Of a DNA stretch of 64,000 nucleotides, positions 1 to 11,473 are shown one piece after another. The stretch covers positions 9,374-73,373 of the forward strand of contig CABFPE010000081.1 in the NCBI GenBank assembly GCA_900660155.1. The letters run 5' to 3'. Within the stretch, counting starts at the first letter, position 1, and every line of letters begins with the position of its first letter. Made by a program: the position numbers and the translations under genes. Origin of the DNA: Hofstenia miamia (lineage: Eukaryota; Xenacoelomorpha; Acoela; Hofsteniidae). The notes beneath the pieces were generated by a model, which was not told the origin of the DNA, made no database searches, and worked only from the letters and a program-made list of their open reading frames with translations.

Positions 1-39
1 AAATAGAAAGGCTGTGGAAGTTAAAGAAAGTTAAAGTAG

Positions 40-556
40 TCCATCCATTCTTATCCTGGTCACAATTATAGACGTCTTGCTGAAAAGATCTCCCAATATC
101 CAAAAGTTTACGTCAATTCTGTCATTCTAAACACTGGTCTAATCGATGCAATACACTCCACTGATGTTCGAACATTTAAATCAAATATCAATCATCTAGT
201 TGAACAGATTCGTCTGAAATTCTCACCATGTTTCATCTACTTCTTAGAAATTACACCAGTCTCCAAATATTCACTCTTACAACAAAATCACGTCATTGAT
301 GAATTTAACGAAGTCCTATCACACGTCTCTTCAAACAAGTTCAATGTCATTCAAAAGATTCATGTTATCACGAAGAACCATCGATTGTAGTCTCCTATCC
401 CACGATTGAATTCATCTTTCTGGCAATGGAATCAAACAAATGACTCAAATCCTAAAGAATTACTTGAGTCTTCGTACTCCTCACGTTTCTTACTCCAAAG
501 TCATTAGCTCCTTTTCACGTCGATGTCTTCTTCCGACCTCATCTCTTCCTCTCTAG
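40..556 (+). mobile_element. SGNH/esterase-like ORF fragment, probably from a LINE ORF1
   Basis: A reading frame open from 40 to 390 encodes about 116 residues, and a second frame carries the continuation to 556. The pattern resembles SGNH/GDSL hydrolase domains: a VILNTGLID segment where family members have a G-x-N-D block, then a long helix and a FLEITPVSKYSLLQQN strand, then H-L-S-G-N-G-I-K near 435, like the C-terminal D-x-x-H block. CR1-type LINEs are known to carry an esterase domain in ORF1, so that is my preferred source. One frame change and an in-frame stop just before the H-L-S motif show it is decayed. It could instead be a host GDSL pseudogene. Confidence 0.4.
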
Positions 557-1134
557 AATTACTAAATCAATCAAAATGTTAAATTTTTTTATATATTATC
601 TTGTTATATATTTTGTCTTCCGAAATATACTCTATACATGTTCACTTGCAAACACAACATAGAAAGACCTTACATCTCAATTACTACACGTGTACTACCA
701 AATTCAGTATTTTCATTTATAAACACATTATTAGGTATTTTCTTCTTTTAAAATTAATCCTTTCCGGTCCTACTCTATGATCTTCTCCCTTTTATGACAA
801 CATGTGGTAAACCATGGATTTCTATAATAGTGTTATAGAAATCCATGAGAAAACAGTTTGACCATAAAATTATTTTTAAGTCAGAATCAATCATAAAATC
901 TGGTACCGGAAGACCGATGCTTAGACATACAGTTAATGATTATAATCGCAAAAATGCAGAAACACATCATTAAGTAATACAGTGAGTACAGAGCACACAT
1001 TCATATTACTCCTCAATATCGTCCACTTACAGTACAATTATTGATAATATGTTTATTTTGTAACCACGATATATATTTATCACATAAAAATTATTTTATC
1101 TAATTCTGAATTTAAACACAGTCTGCAGAAGAAT
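557..1134. other. AT-rich spacer, nothing recognised
   Basis: No open frame of note, no TIRs and no clear splice-flanked exon were seen in this stretch between the esterase-like fragment and the hAT tail. Confidence 0.5.
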
Positions 1135-1370
1135 TGCAAATGGGCCGAAAACTCAAGCCCTTTCCAAGCCCAAATTATAATCTAAAAAAGCCCAAGTCCA
1201 GCCCAAATACAAAAGAAACTAACAAAGCCCAACCTCGGCCCAAATGAAATAAAAAAAATAATGCATGCGATATAAAACTTGTTAATATACATTCATTACA
1301 AAAAATAAAAAGATTTGCATTGCTAGCTGATCTTAGACGTTCCAACTCCACCTTTTCTGGACCAATCATA
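1135..1370 (-). mobile_element. hAT transposon 3' end: transposase C-terminus plus GGGC-rich subterminal repeats
   Basis: On the minus strand a short frame reads I-G-P-E-K-V-E-L-E-R-L, then N-A-N-L-F-I-F. This resembles the last segment of hAT dimerisation domains (R-L-x-P-E-x-V-E-x-L-x-x-L-x-x-N). It is followed by repeated GGGC/GGGCTT words (six copies of agccc on the plus strand, 1141-1240), as found in subterminal regions of several hAT families. The rest of the element is missing, and LINE sequence begins next to it at about 1385. Confidence 0.4.
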
Positions 1371-1384
1371 CTTTCTTTTGAGGT

Positions 1385-2585
1385 AATAGTTTCAACCTTT
1401 CGGTGCCTTTCAATAATATTGTTAAGAACATTTGAAAAACTTGTATTTAATATTCACATCAAAGATATCTACAACATTCATTTACATAAAAATCAACATG
1501 GCTTCAGAATAAATGGAACAACAAAAAAGCCATTTTTGAACTACAAAATAGAATTCAGTCCTATAAAAATGGAAATTATGATTATTTAAGAGTAATTTGA
1601 CTTGATATCAAGAAAGCCTTTTGAAATGTAAATGATTACATTTGATTTGAAAATTTAAAATTTAAAATTTAAATCCGTACCTCCTAAATTGGCATGATAG
1701 CCTCATTGGCAATAGACAACAAATTTTTAAACAGGATAATAGACTTTCAAATATGGAAAAGATCAACAAAGGTGTTCCTCAAGGATTCATTTCTAGTCTC
1801 ATTTTTTAAATTTATGTATTGACCCCTTAAATTGTGAATCATTAAGCATTACAAATGGATTTATTATGAAATATGCTGCCTTCCAACTTTGTAAATTTTG
1901 ACTTAAATCATTAAGTTAATAATAAGATTAAAGCTTGCTATGAAGAAAACCAATATGAAATCAATGGAAATAATTATACCATTAAGGAGAAAATTTACTG
2001 ATAAAATAAATAAAATTGATTGCTATTCTTCAGTAACAATAATGAATCTTGAATTCATCATACATAGCAAGCATTCATTTAAACATCATATTGTTCAAAT
2101 TTATAAAAATTCAATGAGAAATTTCTGTATAATACTAAGAGTTAGAAGATTTCTTAAATCAAGATGAAACAAGGGATTTTATTCAATTCATTAGTAAGTA
2201 CTATTATAATTTATGGTATACAAGTCTATGCAGGTGAATTGAAATATCTTTATCGAAACATAACAACATATACAAGAAAGCATTCAAATTTAAATTCATT
2301 AGAAAAAAATGTAATATTTTTAGCATCATTAAAACAAAAGATAAATCTTTACATCAACGCATTGAAGACTCTCATAATAATCCACTAAAACAATTAATTT
2401 TCAAATGATATAGAAACTAAAAAAATAATCCACCGAAATCATTCTCTTCAAAAAAACCATTTTCCCTGATCGTTATTTCTCCTGTTATAATTTATAGTTT
2501 CCTAGTTTTGTAGTTTTTAGTGTAATTTACAGCATTGTAAACTTAAAATATAGTTCACTACCTTTATTATTATTATTATTAATAG
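1385..2585 (+). mobile_element. Degraded LINE reverse-transcriptase fragment
   Basis: Fragments of a non-LTR reverse transcriptase lie in order on the plus strand but in different frames: F-E-K-L-V-F (about 1430), K-N-Q-H-G-F-R (about 1490), L-D-I-K-K-A-F (about 1600), K-G-V-P-Q-G (about 1770) and the C-terminal N-S-L-V-S-T-I-I-I-Y-G-I-Q-V-Y-A stretch (about 2185). These are standard jockey/CR1-group RT motifs. Several stops and frame changes separate them. A short TTA microsatellite at 2563-2583 probably marks the 3' end, as many LINEs end in simple repeats. CpG is sparse here (about 4 in 1 kb). Confidence 0.75.
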
Positions 2586-2649
2586 ACAATGCATTCTTAA
2601 CGACAATAATGTATTACACTCATTCGAAGATTTTGTGTAGCACAAGATA

Positions 2650-2757
2650 CCACACACACGGACACACAAATTTATATTATATATATTTATTTATTATTAT
2701 TTTGTAAGTACATGTATTTGTTCTAGTTTGCAGTAAATTTGCTTTGCCTCTTAAACA
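2650..2757 (+). repeat. LINE 3' tail, copy 1 of a dispersed tail family
   Basis: The segment ends in GCAGTAAATTTGCTTTGCCTCTTA. This closely matches tails at about 6513-6532, 24718-24739 and, more weakly, 9628-9647. It is preceded by a T/A-rich tract with GTATTTGTTCTAGTTTG, comparable to the longer copies. It is probably the 3' end of a LINE family related to the RT pieces in this window. Confidence 0.45.
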
Positions 2758-2784
2758 CAATTTATAATTTTCTCACCGAAGTAG

Positions 2785-2910
2785 TGTTTTGTGGGCATGT
2801 CCGAGCCCGCCAGGCAGAAGGGAGGGCGGGCACCGGGCACTACTGTGATCGGGCGGGCGGTCATTGGACACTCAAATAACAGGGCATATGTTATGCCCGC
2901 TTAAATAAAG
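2785..2910. repeat. GC-rich island with inverted motifs
   Basis: A local island of GGGCGGGC/GCCCGCC words (2806-2872) in very AT-rich surroundings, followed by a short perfect hairpin GGGCATA-TG-TTATGCCC at about 2882. It looks like a remnant of a DNA-transposon terminus, but no second end or target duplication was found. Confidence 0.3.
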
Positions 2911-4238
2911 TCTGGTTTAATCATAAGATAATATGCTGTAATGAAGTAAGCTTTTTCTGCTTTGAAAATAAATTTCATAATTTATCGTGAAATTAATGCT
3001 TTTGAAACGAAAACATTTCAATTTTATAGTACTTTTGCTGTTATAAAATGAAAGAAATGCAAAACATTAATCTCTATGCATGATATTTGTAAGAATGGGA
3101 TACGGATCGTGAATTGAATATACCGGATGCCGGATAATTTGACTGTTGGATACCGGATATCGGATATTATATTATTCAATTATTACTAAGGCAACCAGAA
3201 ATATGACTTTAAAAAAACAAAATAGGACCTTATTTTTATGATAAAATATGACGGAATTTAGTTAAATATTGTAGCATAATCTTTAATAAAAGACTCGATT
3301 TAAAACAAAAACAAAATGGAAAAGAAAAACATAAAACTCAAATAAGAAACTCGAATAAATTTATTAGAAATTAGCTTCTAATGATTTTACCAAAATTGTA
3401 AAAGCAAATATCAGTCGCAACTCTTTTGACAAAACGTGTGTGGACATTAAGCTCCGCATTGATTTTAGCTTAACAACGGGTTCACGCAGAAGATAATTAC
3501 GTGGACATCAAAAATTGGTTAGCGACTGGTACTTGCTTGATCGGTAAACATTTATTAAATTTTATATAAATAGAACCAAAGCGCTGTAAAATTGATGGAA
3601 ATTTACTATTTAGTGGTTTACTCTTAACTCATGGGTTTATTTAATTATTATACGATGCGAAGCTAAGTGAGCTTTGTGTGTGATGATCGAAGGCTGTGTG
3701 CAAGGGGATAGTCAAGTGGATTTCAGCCTCGACAATTACATGCAATTAGGTTACAGCTAGGTATAGGAATGTTTTTTCTCTATCGCTTAGCTCGCCACTG
3801 TTTGCTTGTGTGACATATAGTAACAAATAAAGACGAGAAGCCACCATAAGGATGATTACCATGTTTAATATTAACCTTGTTTTAGATCCAAATTGTTGAC
3901 TCATAAGAGACTGATAAGAGACCGTGTTGTTTATATTTTAATTATATGTAGGTTAGGGGCTGCTGTAGTTTATAGAATCCTTTTTAATTTGTTTGCAGCT
4001 AGTGTTGTGTCAGTTGTACATGTCAGCCCTCATTGCGATATATGTTTATTCTAATTAGATGTAGGAAACTGCCTTGATTATATATTAGCTACTTTTTAAC
4101 TATGGAGTGGCAGTTAATATCCGGTTGCGAGTCTATTACATTCACACATTAATTCTATGCAAGTTGAGAATGAGAACTAAGTCGAGTAGTGACTGGTATT
4201 TATTACACCATAAGTAAGGCACACATAACAAAACTCTT
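2911..4238. other. Non-coding, with a possible transposon-end motif
   Basis: No supported gene. At about 3120-3175 there is a cluster of CCGGAT/ATCCGG-type words (taccggatgccgg, ggataccggatatcgg), reminiscent of subterminal repeats of hAT elements. No partner end was found. Confidence 0.3.
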
Positions 4239-4914
4239 TTAAGGTAGATCTATCCCCTCACTAGTGATAAAAATGAAGAAAAATCACCATATGAGAAAGT
4301 GACATATATTGACCATTAGAGCAATTAAGAAGGGTTACAAGGACACCACCGAAGCACAAGAAGGGGATATGTACACACCTGGGGTCACTAGAGAGATTCG
4401 GTGAGTGAAATAATACTTTTTTCTCGATTTCCGAAAATTCAAAATTTTGCATGGTTCTGTATCTTTCATGCATGATATTTCTAACAGTTTTTGTGCAAAT
4501 GAGCTTAAACTTCTTACAGATGTTTGCAATAGCTAGCTGTAGGGCATGTACTTTTTCCTTCCGAAGTAATGTGATGCACCGAATTTCCGGCACCTAAAAA
4601 GGCCGAAGAAGAACAAAATTTGAAAAAAAGAAAGTTTTCAAGGTATCAAAAAGATAATAGTACAAGACCTAAAGCTATATGTCTTCATTACAGTTGTGAA
4701 GTTTCAAGTCAATCCAAGCATTAATCTTTGAGTAAATGTGTTTTGAAGTTTTGTTCTATTTTTAGCACAATGGCGGCCATCTTGGAAGTTCATTTGCGTA
4801 AATTTTCAGAATTTATGTCGTATCATAATCTTTGACCATTTTGAATATAACAATGTGGTGGATTTTTATGCCCAGAATTCAATTTTAGCCCCTCTAAGGA
4901 TAGATCTACCTTAA
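4239..4914. mobile_element. TTAA-flanked MITE with 13-bp TIRs
   Basis: The left end is TTAA then GGTAGATCTATCC (4243-4255). The right end is the exact inverse GGATAGATCTACC (4898-4910) followed by TTAA. The 668-bp body has no transposase. Near its right half it carries AATGGCGGCCATCTTGGAAG, a motif I have seen in non-autonomous elements of marine invertebrates. A TTAA target duplication fits piggyBac-type transposition, but a TA duplication with longer TIRs cannot be excluded. A 110-codon minus-strand frame inside it resembles no protein I know and is probably fortuitous. Confidence 0.7.
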
Positions 4915-6009
4915 TGAAACTGAGCTGAGTAGCAGCGGATGGAACGATGGATGCGGATGGATGGAACGAAATCGAACTGTTGGAAACCTGCTAACTGTCT
5001 TTAAGACACTGCTTCGGGCAATAAGTGAGCCCAGCTTGTTCTCTCTTGACCTCTACTTTCGGAGATGCTACCTAAATACTAGTGATGAATGGTTACATTG
5101 ACTCTGGAGTATTAATTAAGTTATATCTCAATTAATGTACTATTACGAAAGACAAGAGAGAGTGAAAGTACTCATTACTCCGCACGTTGGAATCTGCAGG
5201 CAGTCGTATCTAAATTGTACAACGTTATTATGCACATCCCTTGCCTGGGTGATGATGTAACAATATGCCCTAAAATATGACCATTCATTTTTCAAAATGG
5301 TCAATTTAAGCAATATAAAACGTTTTTCTATTACTGAGAACAATATATAGAACAAATACAAAAACTCTTATATAATGAAAAGTTAATTTCTCAAACCAAA
5401 TACTTCACCAACTTATAATAGCAGCACATAAATGTCCAAATATTACTGTGGTTAAGATTCCTGTCATAGGCTAAAAGTTTTTTTTAGCATAGGAACAGCT
5501 CTCAACTGTAGCCGATGTTGCTTGACAGTTTCATAACTTGTACAATTCCGTTTAAATGTCCATCCCCTTTCCTTTCATTATACATACTATAATGATTATA
5601 GCAGTGAAACCGATATTTTCTAATCGTGACTTGATATAGGCGATTATTTCACAGGTATCATTTCCAAGATCAAGGGAATAATAACAACATCTGATCGAAT
5701 TTCAACTCTGTCAATCATTGAACAACTTTGACTTTTTATGATAGCAGCCTTAATTAAAGTAATTAGATAAAAACCCTCATGTATTTTGCCTGAATAGGCA
5801 TGGTACAATTCTGCAACACATGTGCCTTGCAGAATACATGAAATAATAATGTATATATGGCCAATCCCAGAAACGCATTGGCCAGTGGGTCGGATCGGGT
5901 CAACAATTAGCTAGCAATTAACCTTTCGGGGGCTAGGCCAGGAAGTACATTAATTGAGATTGAATTAATATAAATGTCTTAGTTGAAATGATTTAACGCT
6001 GTCACAATT
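4915..6009. other. Non-coding spacer, nothing recognised
   Basis: No gene-like frames, TIR pairs or splice-flanked coding segments were recognised in this stretch. Confidence 0.4.
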
Positions 6010-6535
6010 TAATTGGTTTATAAAAACTCTAAACTTTGAACAAAAGCCGGACGAAGCATCAATATATCGTAATAAATATTACCTCCGTTCTACCAAATTC
6101 AACTGGATACGCTATCTATCTTATTTAAATTCAAATTCCTACAAATATCTTTCCTTTTCTTTAATGACTACATTAAATTAAATGAGCGATCACAAAAATT
6201 TCTGTGTTTAGATAAAAATTCTAATGGGTTTCATCACATATTCATTAAATTGTGGAATAATTTAGATTATGAAACGCGAATAGAAAAAACTATAAAAAGT
6301 TTAGAAAAAAATTGAAACAATTTTTTCTAATAAAACAATATACATTAGGGGACGGTAATACACTTCATGTATACGAAACATTCATCCAGCTTTGAGCACT
6401 TAAACAAACATGGATTATATATTGTAATATTAATTTGTAGGTAATAATTTGTTTATATTTTATTTTTTTATCACGTGTTAGTTTGTAGATTTGTTGTATA
6501 CATATATTGCGCAATAAATTTGCTTTGATTCTTAC
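6010..6535 (+). mobile_element. 5'-truncated LINE: RT C-terminus and 3' tail (copy 2)
   Basis: A decayed frame contains F-I-K-L-W-N-N-L-D-Y-E-T-R-I, then K-S-L-E-K-N-L-K (about 6240-6320), the typical end of non-LTR RT ORFs (W-N-x-L-P-x-x-I-R ... F-K-x-x-L-K). It is followed by a roughly 200-bp 3' UTR starting TACATTAGGGGACGGTAATAC and ending AATAAATTTGCTTTGATTCTTA. The same UTR recurs at 24517-24740 in the same orientation. Confidence 0.7.
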
Positions 6536-6639
6536 CCGCAACTGATGATAAAACAAATAAGAACAGCATAAGCATGAAGCAGAAGCTCTTTGAACTCCCC
6601 AATTCAAGCCCGATCGAAATATAATTGACTAATAAAGAA

Positions 6640-8304
6640 AGATCAATGAAATGAATTAAGGATTACGCGCAAAAAATTCTGCATTAAAACCACGTCAATT
6701 CTTCTAAACGAAAGTGGACATTTTGTAAGCCGTTTTATTAGAAAAACGATTGGACTCAATAATGATATTTCAGAAATTTATATTGACAATAAAAAAATTA
6801 CAGATATAAAAGATACTAAGTCATCTAAATCAGACAGTTAAAGAATTAGGTAACTTCAATTTTCCTAAAACTTCTTTATCAGAACTTACGCAATCACATT
6901 GTAAGTCAAAATTTTAATTTAGCTTATCTACCTTAAAAGAATTAGAAACTATTGTAAAAAATGCAGACTTTAATAAATCTACATGTTCTAATCATTTGCC
7001 TTACTTTATTATTAAGAAATTTGTTCATTTATATCGTGACCATCTATCATTTGCATTTAATCAATGTATAGTTGAAACCGAATTTCCGGAGATAATGAAA
7101 AATTCAGATATAACACCATTTTATAAAAATGGAGATCCCCTCATTGCGAAAAACTGTATGCCAATTTCAATAGCGCACCCTTTTAGTAAACTATTCGAAA
7201 AATTATTGCACATTCAAATCAACAAATATCTTGCATCTGAGAATATTTAAAGAACAGCATAGCACAGGTGATGTAAAAAATACTTCAATTACTGAAAAAA
7301 TATCTTCAAATATATCTCAAAATAAATCCAGTTGCATAGCCCTTCTAGACTGAATCAAAGCTTTTAGTTCAAAGAATTCTGAAATTTTGACAATTAAACT
7401 TAATAATTACGGATTTCAACAAAATTCAATTAAGTTACTTATGAGTTCTTTATAAAATAGAAAACAGCGTGTTTTATTAAATAATATGAAATCTGAATAT
7501 ATTACAACCGATCGAGGAGTGCCTCAGGACACAGTACTAGAGCAAATTTTATTTGGAATATATGTAAATGATATTACTAAACATGTAAATCATAGTGAAA
7601 TATATCAATTTGCTGACGATACGAGTTTTATAGTTAAAGATAATGATGTATTTAAGGCCACAAAGTATCTAAAAAGTGATTTTGAAAATCTTTCTATGTA
7701 TTTCTCATCCAATCAATTGAAAATAAATATTGAAAAAAACACAATTTATTATATTTTCCATCAATTCTGTAAAAGAAATAACAAACAAGATCGAATTCAT
7801 TGCTAACAGGGTTACAATAAAACAAAGTGATGATGCTACATATACTTAGGTGTTGATTGTGGCAACGATTTAAAACTGAATGAATTTCTCCTAAAAAAAT
7901 ACAAAAATGGCATCTAGTGTTAGATACTTATACCACCTCAGAAATTTAGGACCAGACTATCACGTTAAACTACTACATGCATTTGTTTATTGTAATTACG
8001 CTATTGTTCAATTTTATTGTTTAATTTTAATACAAAAACAGCTATTTACTATCAAAACCTTTTAATTGGTTATTAAAAACATTAAATTTTGAATGTAAGC
8101 ATGATTATGTTTGTGAATACAGGCGAAAGTATAATATATTTTCCCCACTATACCAAGTACAATTCCATGCAGCTTCCATTTTTATTAACTCTCATAAGCG
8201 ATTTTGTAACGTCCTTCCATAACCACGGTCCATTAGACCCTGTACAAGATTTTGTGTTGAAAACTTCGCTCTTAATTTATTTCAGTATGTCTATCTCATT
8301 TTAG
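6640..8304 (+). mobile_element. LINE reverse-transcriptase fragment (jockey/CR1 group)
   Basis: Order on the plus strand: a pre-RT region (about 6690-6830); a frame at 6996-7250 with F-P-E-I-M-K-N-S-D-I-T-P-F-Y-K-N-G-D and A-H-P-F-S-K-L-F-E-K; a frame at 7486-7806 with G-V-P-Q-D-T-V-L, L-F-G-I-Y-V-N-D-I and the catalytic F-A-D-D box (about 7609-7620), then S-S-N-Q-L-K-I-N; and RT C-terminal pieces to about 8304. The QHGFR block is lost around 7256 and frames change several times. CpG is not depleted here, unlike in the 44-54 kb LINE. The ORF end may resume at about 9350. Confidence 0.85.
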
Positions 8305-8305
8305 A

Positions 8306-9345
8306 TTACAAAGAAGCATAAGAAATATTGGTTACCTCAACAAATAAGACTATATAATGAATGTTTACAGCACCAATACAGTTATTAAGATCATAAAATA
8401 CATGTAGCAAGCAGAATTCACATTCTCTGAGAGAATTTTGATGTGGCGTCTGACGATGTTGAATAGTAGGACGTGAACTCGATTGACTTTGATCATGAGA
8501 TGTATAAAGATCCGATGAATGATCACTTTCATCAGAACTAGAATCTCTTCCTACATCACCAGTATTTGCAGGTAGGCCTACATATTGATTTTCCGAATCA
8601 GTGCCCATGAATCATCATCTGAACCTTCATCAGAAGTTTAATTATCAGAAGATGAGGAATAATCATTACCATCACCGTGTCAGTTGCAGATGCTCTAGCC
8701 AAAGTTTCATTGGATTTTCAATGTTTCACATACCACTTGTATAATGTCATGTTCCATGAAGTGTCGTAGTTTTCAAAACTAACAATATGATTTTTCATTT
8801 ACTTTCTCAATCATGGCTTTCCACCGCCATTACCATTGTGATCCTCCCAATATGCTGTTTAGTTAGCTGCTAATCGATGACTTGGACGGCTTCAGATAAC
8901 TACATATACAGCAGACAATGGAAGAGTAAAATAATCAATGATATTGCAAGTCTACCATTGCTCAAAACGCATTGTTCATTCATCCAATAAGCGATTAGCT
9001 ATTCGAAACAACTAAGTAAGCTATTTTAAGGTTTTCTTGTTTCATGCAAATCATGCAATGATTGACTAGGCCATTATCTCAATCTAATCCTGTCAAGAGA
9101 TTTCAAGTTCATTACCAGGATCCAACTGACCCTGCTGATTTTTTAATAAACTTCACTACTTCACAGGCACATAGATGTGTATATAATTAGAATAGTAACT
9201 CATAGTTAATCTACAATGAATGATGTTAAAGGATCTTGAATGCTAGTGTATAGCTCTGACATGCCACAGAATGATAGCATTGAAAGTAATGTACAGGGTC
9301 AGATGGACACTGCTAATGCATCAGAGGGTTAAACAAATATTTGAC
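8306..9345. mobile_element. Unassigned insertion interrupting the LINE
   Basis: About 1 kb separates the RT core from what looks like the LINE C-terminus. On the minus strand it has acidic Ser/Asp-rich segments (S-S-S-D-E-S-D-H-S-S-D at about 8510-8540, and T-S-D-E-G-S-D-D-D-S-W at about 8605-8640 in another frame). DNA-transposon transposases of the piggyBac kind often start with such an acidic region, but no catalytic domain, TIR pair or target duplication was found. The family is undetermined. Confidence 0.25.
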
Positions 9346-9349
9346 TGAG

Positions 9350-9660
9350 AATCAATGTCGTTTCTTGCTAATTACTTAAAAGTAAATCCACGATACCATA
9401 AATTTATTTGCAGTAGTACTTCCTATCCTAGTTTTGATTTAGATTTAGAAAATGAGATTAGAGTAGGAAAAAATTACGAACAATTTAGAAAAAAATTAGG
9501 AAGTACACACAATCAGAAACACAAACATGCTAAACGCATTTACTGATTTCTTACACTAAGCTCACCACACATTTACTTTTATTATCATACATGAATATTT
9601 AGTTTTTAGTTCCAAAATTGTGATTTTAATAAAAAGATTGCTTTGACTTTTATTATTCGT
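9350..9660 (+). mobile_element. LINE ORF end and 3' tail (copy 3, diverged)
   Basis: A frame ending at 9543 contains L-E-N-E-I-R-V-G-K-N-Y-E-Q-F-R-K-K-L. This fits the C-terminal pattern of the copy at 6240-6320 (Y-E-T-R-I-E-K ... L-E-K-N-L-K). It is followed by AATAAAAAGATTGCTTTGACTTTTA (about 9628), a diverged version of the shared LINE tail. It is probably the end of the element starting at 6640, separated by the insertion at 8306-9345. Confidence 0.4.
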
Positions 9661-11206
9661 CAAATCGCATATCCACTTGAGTTATGTGTGATAAAATAAC
9701 TGTAAATAAATGTTCTTAAAAAATGTAAAGATTCTTATCAAAAAAACTGATATTCTTCTTTTTAATTGAAAATTTGCACTCTTCCTTGTTTACAATAAAA
9801 TCTACTGCGCTGGTTTGAATGCTGTATGAAGAAAATTAGAGATTAAGCCTCTTGCGATCTGAATACGATTTCTACATATTTTTCTAGCAATTGTCAGTAA
9901 TTTTAAAGCGAGGAAATGCTACACTTCTTTTATTAAGATATGGCGGTTAGGATTCAAGCAATTCATGTCTAATCTGTGACATATGGAACACAAACTCATT
10001 AAATAGTGTTATCCTCAGCATCTCAATCATTGTACAAGTTTTTCAGTATCAATCACCCAAAAAATAATCATTGTAATGTTCATTTATATATATTGATTTT
10101 CGTTATTTTTAAAAAAATCAATTTTATATTTGGTGATTCTTAAATATTCTATTTTGTAATGTTAATTTTGTAAAATGTGTCAAATTTATAGTTTTGTTAA
10201 AAAATGATTTATTTAATCAAGTTATTACATTGATAAAAATTAAATAAGTTTTGAGCAGTGTTAAATTATAGCATGTCTAGCAATTAATATTCGAAGACAG
10301 TACAAAAATTAACTCCATTTCAAGAAATTATTTTAAGAAACTACTTCAATTGAGGAGTAGTTTTAAACTTTACAAACAAAATTGAACTGAAAACGATAAC
10401 GATATCTCCATTAACAATGGACATTATCAAATTTAAGTAAAACCATTAAAAATAAGTTTAAAAATTCAAAAAGCTATTTGGTTACAAATCACCAATCGGC
10501 CTACATGTGAAAATTTTGTTGCAATTCATTAATTTATGGAACTTATGTTAACAACAAATTATTAATATAAATACATTCTACACTTTACCAAGTTATTGTA
10601 AATTTATATATTGATTTTTTGCTAATGTGCAGTATTAATTTGGATGATGACAGTAGCATGCTGAAACAAGTCGAGATTCAGATACATTATGCCATTCGTG
10701 TTTATTCCCATTGTCGTTTTGCTTAGTACTATTCGTATGTGATTTGCACTCAACATTATTTCAGTTTCTGAAAAACCTAAAATGTGTAGTTGATCATCTT
10801 TTTGAATGTGAGCAACACAACATTCTGTTTATTGGGATTTACAGTTGAATTGCGATAATGTAAACGTAGCAGTTGCGAAAAATTGTTTCCTAATTCATCT
10901 ATTGACTGCTTTAGTTAGTTTGTCATCAATACAATGCTTTTTAAATCTAACAGTTCGTTATCGTTTACATTTTTACAAAATGTTTGAAATGCAGTTTCAC
11001 TCCAAAGACTTTTCCCATTTTAATGGTGAAAAATGAAATTGGAATAATCAAGGACGGATGGGGTCATTCTAAATATAGAAATATGCTATATTATTTTTCG
11101 AACGCCAAAAAATTAAATGCTTCTAATTTTGAATTTGGCGACAAAATCATTCTACTAAAGAACAATTTATACAAATTTTGTTTTTCCATGTAATGTATGC
11201 ATAAAT
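9661..11206. other. Non-coding spacer, nothing supported
   Basis: Very AT-rich. Two short frames (10845-11036 and 10984-11193) have no recognisable features or flanking splice signals and are probably chance. Confidence 0.4.
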
Positions 11207-11473
11207 TTACTGCAATTGAATTTCATTTTTTACTTTTCCATCTGCCCTTCGAGCATCTTTACAATGTCTAATAGTGACTGATAGGGTTGGAATATCTAAC
11301 TGCTTCAATTGCAGATTTGATACTGGATTGCAGATATAGAAGTGAATATTTTTGTTGGATGACAGGTATACAAATTTAAGATAGTTCACATTTGAATAAG
11401 TAATGTGAAGTTTATGATCGTCAGAATTCCACAAGAAAAACAGCAAAACAAAAATTATCAATTCAGTACACAT
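11207..11473 (-). CDS. Possible small secreted protein, unrecognised
   Basis: An ATG-initiated 88-codon frame on the minus strand begins with a signal-peptide-like stretch (M-C-T-E-L then I-I-F-V-L-L-F-F-L-W, with a plausible cleavage after N-S). A hydrophilic region follows with two cysteines and a basic C-terminal K-D-A-R-R-A-D-G-K. I do not recognise it. There is no conserved motif and no neighbouring exon, and it could be a chance frame in AT-rich DNA. Confidence 0.25.
   Translation of the reverse strand: MCTELIIFVLLFFLWNSDDHKLHITYSNVNYLKFVYLSSNKNIHFYICNPVSNLQLKQLDIPTLSVTIRHCKDARRADGKVKNEIQLQ

Noticed and set aside
4261-4593. 110-codon minus-strand frame
   Set aside because: Lies inside the TTAA-flanked MITE and resembles no transposase.
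8640-9200. A plus-strand fragment resembling the ...P-A-D-F-L... segment of some retroelement polyproteins
   Set aside because: One short stretch with stops around it and no supporting domain or terminal repeat. Not enough to name a family.
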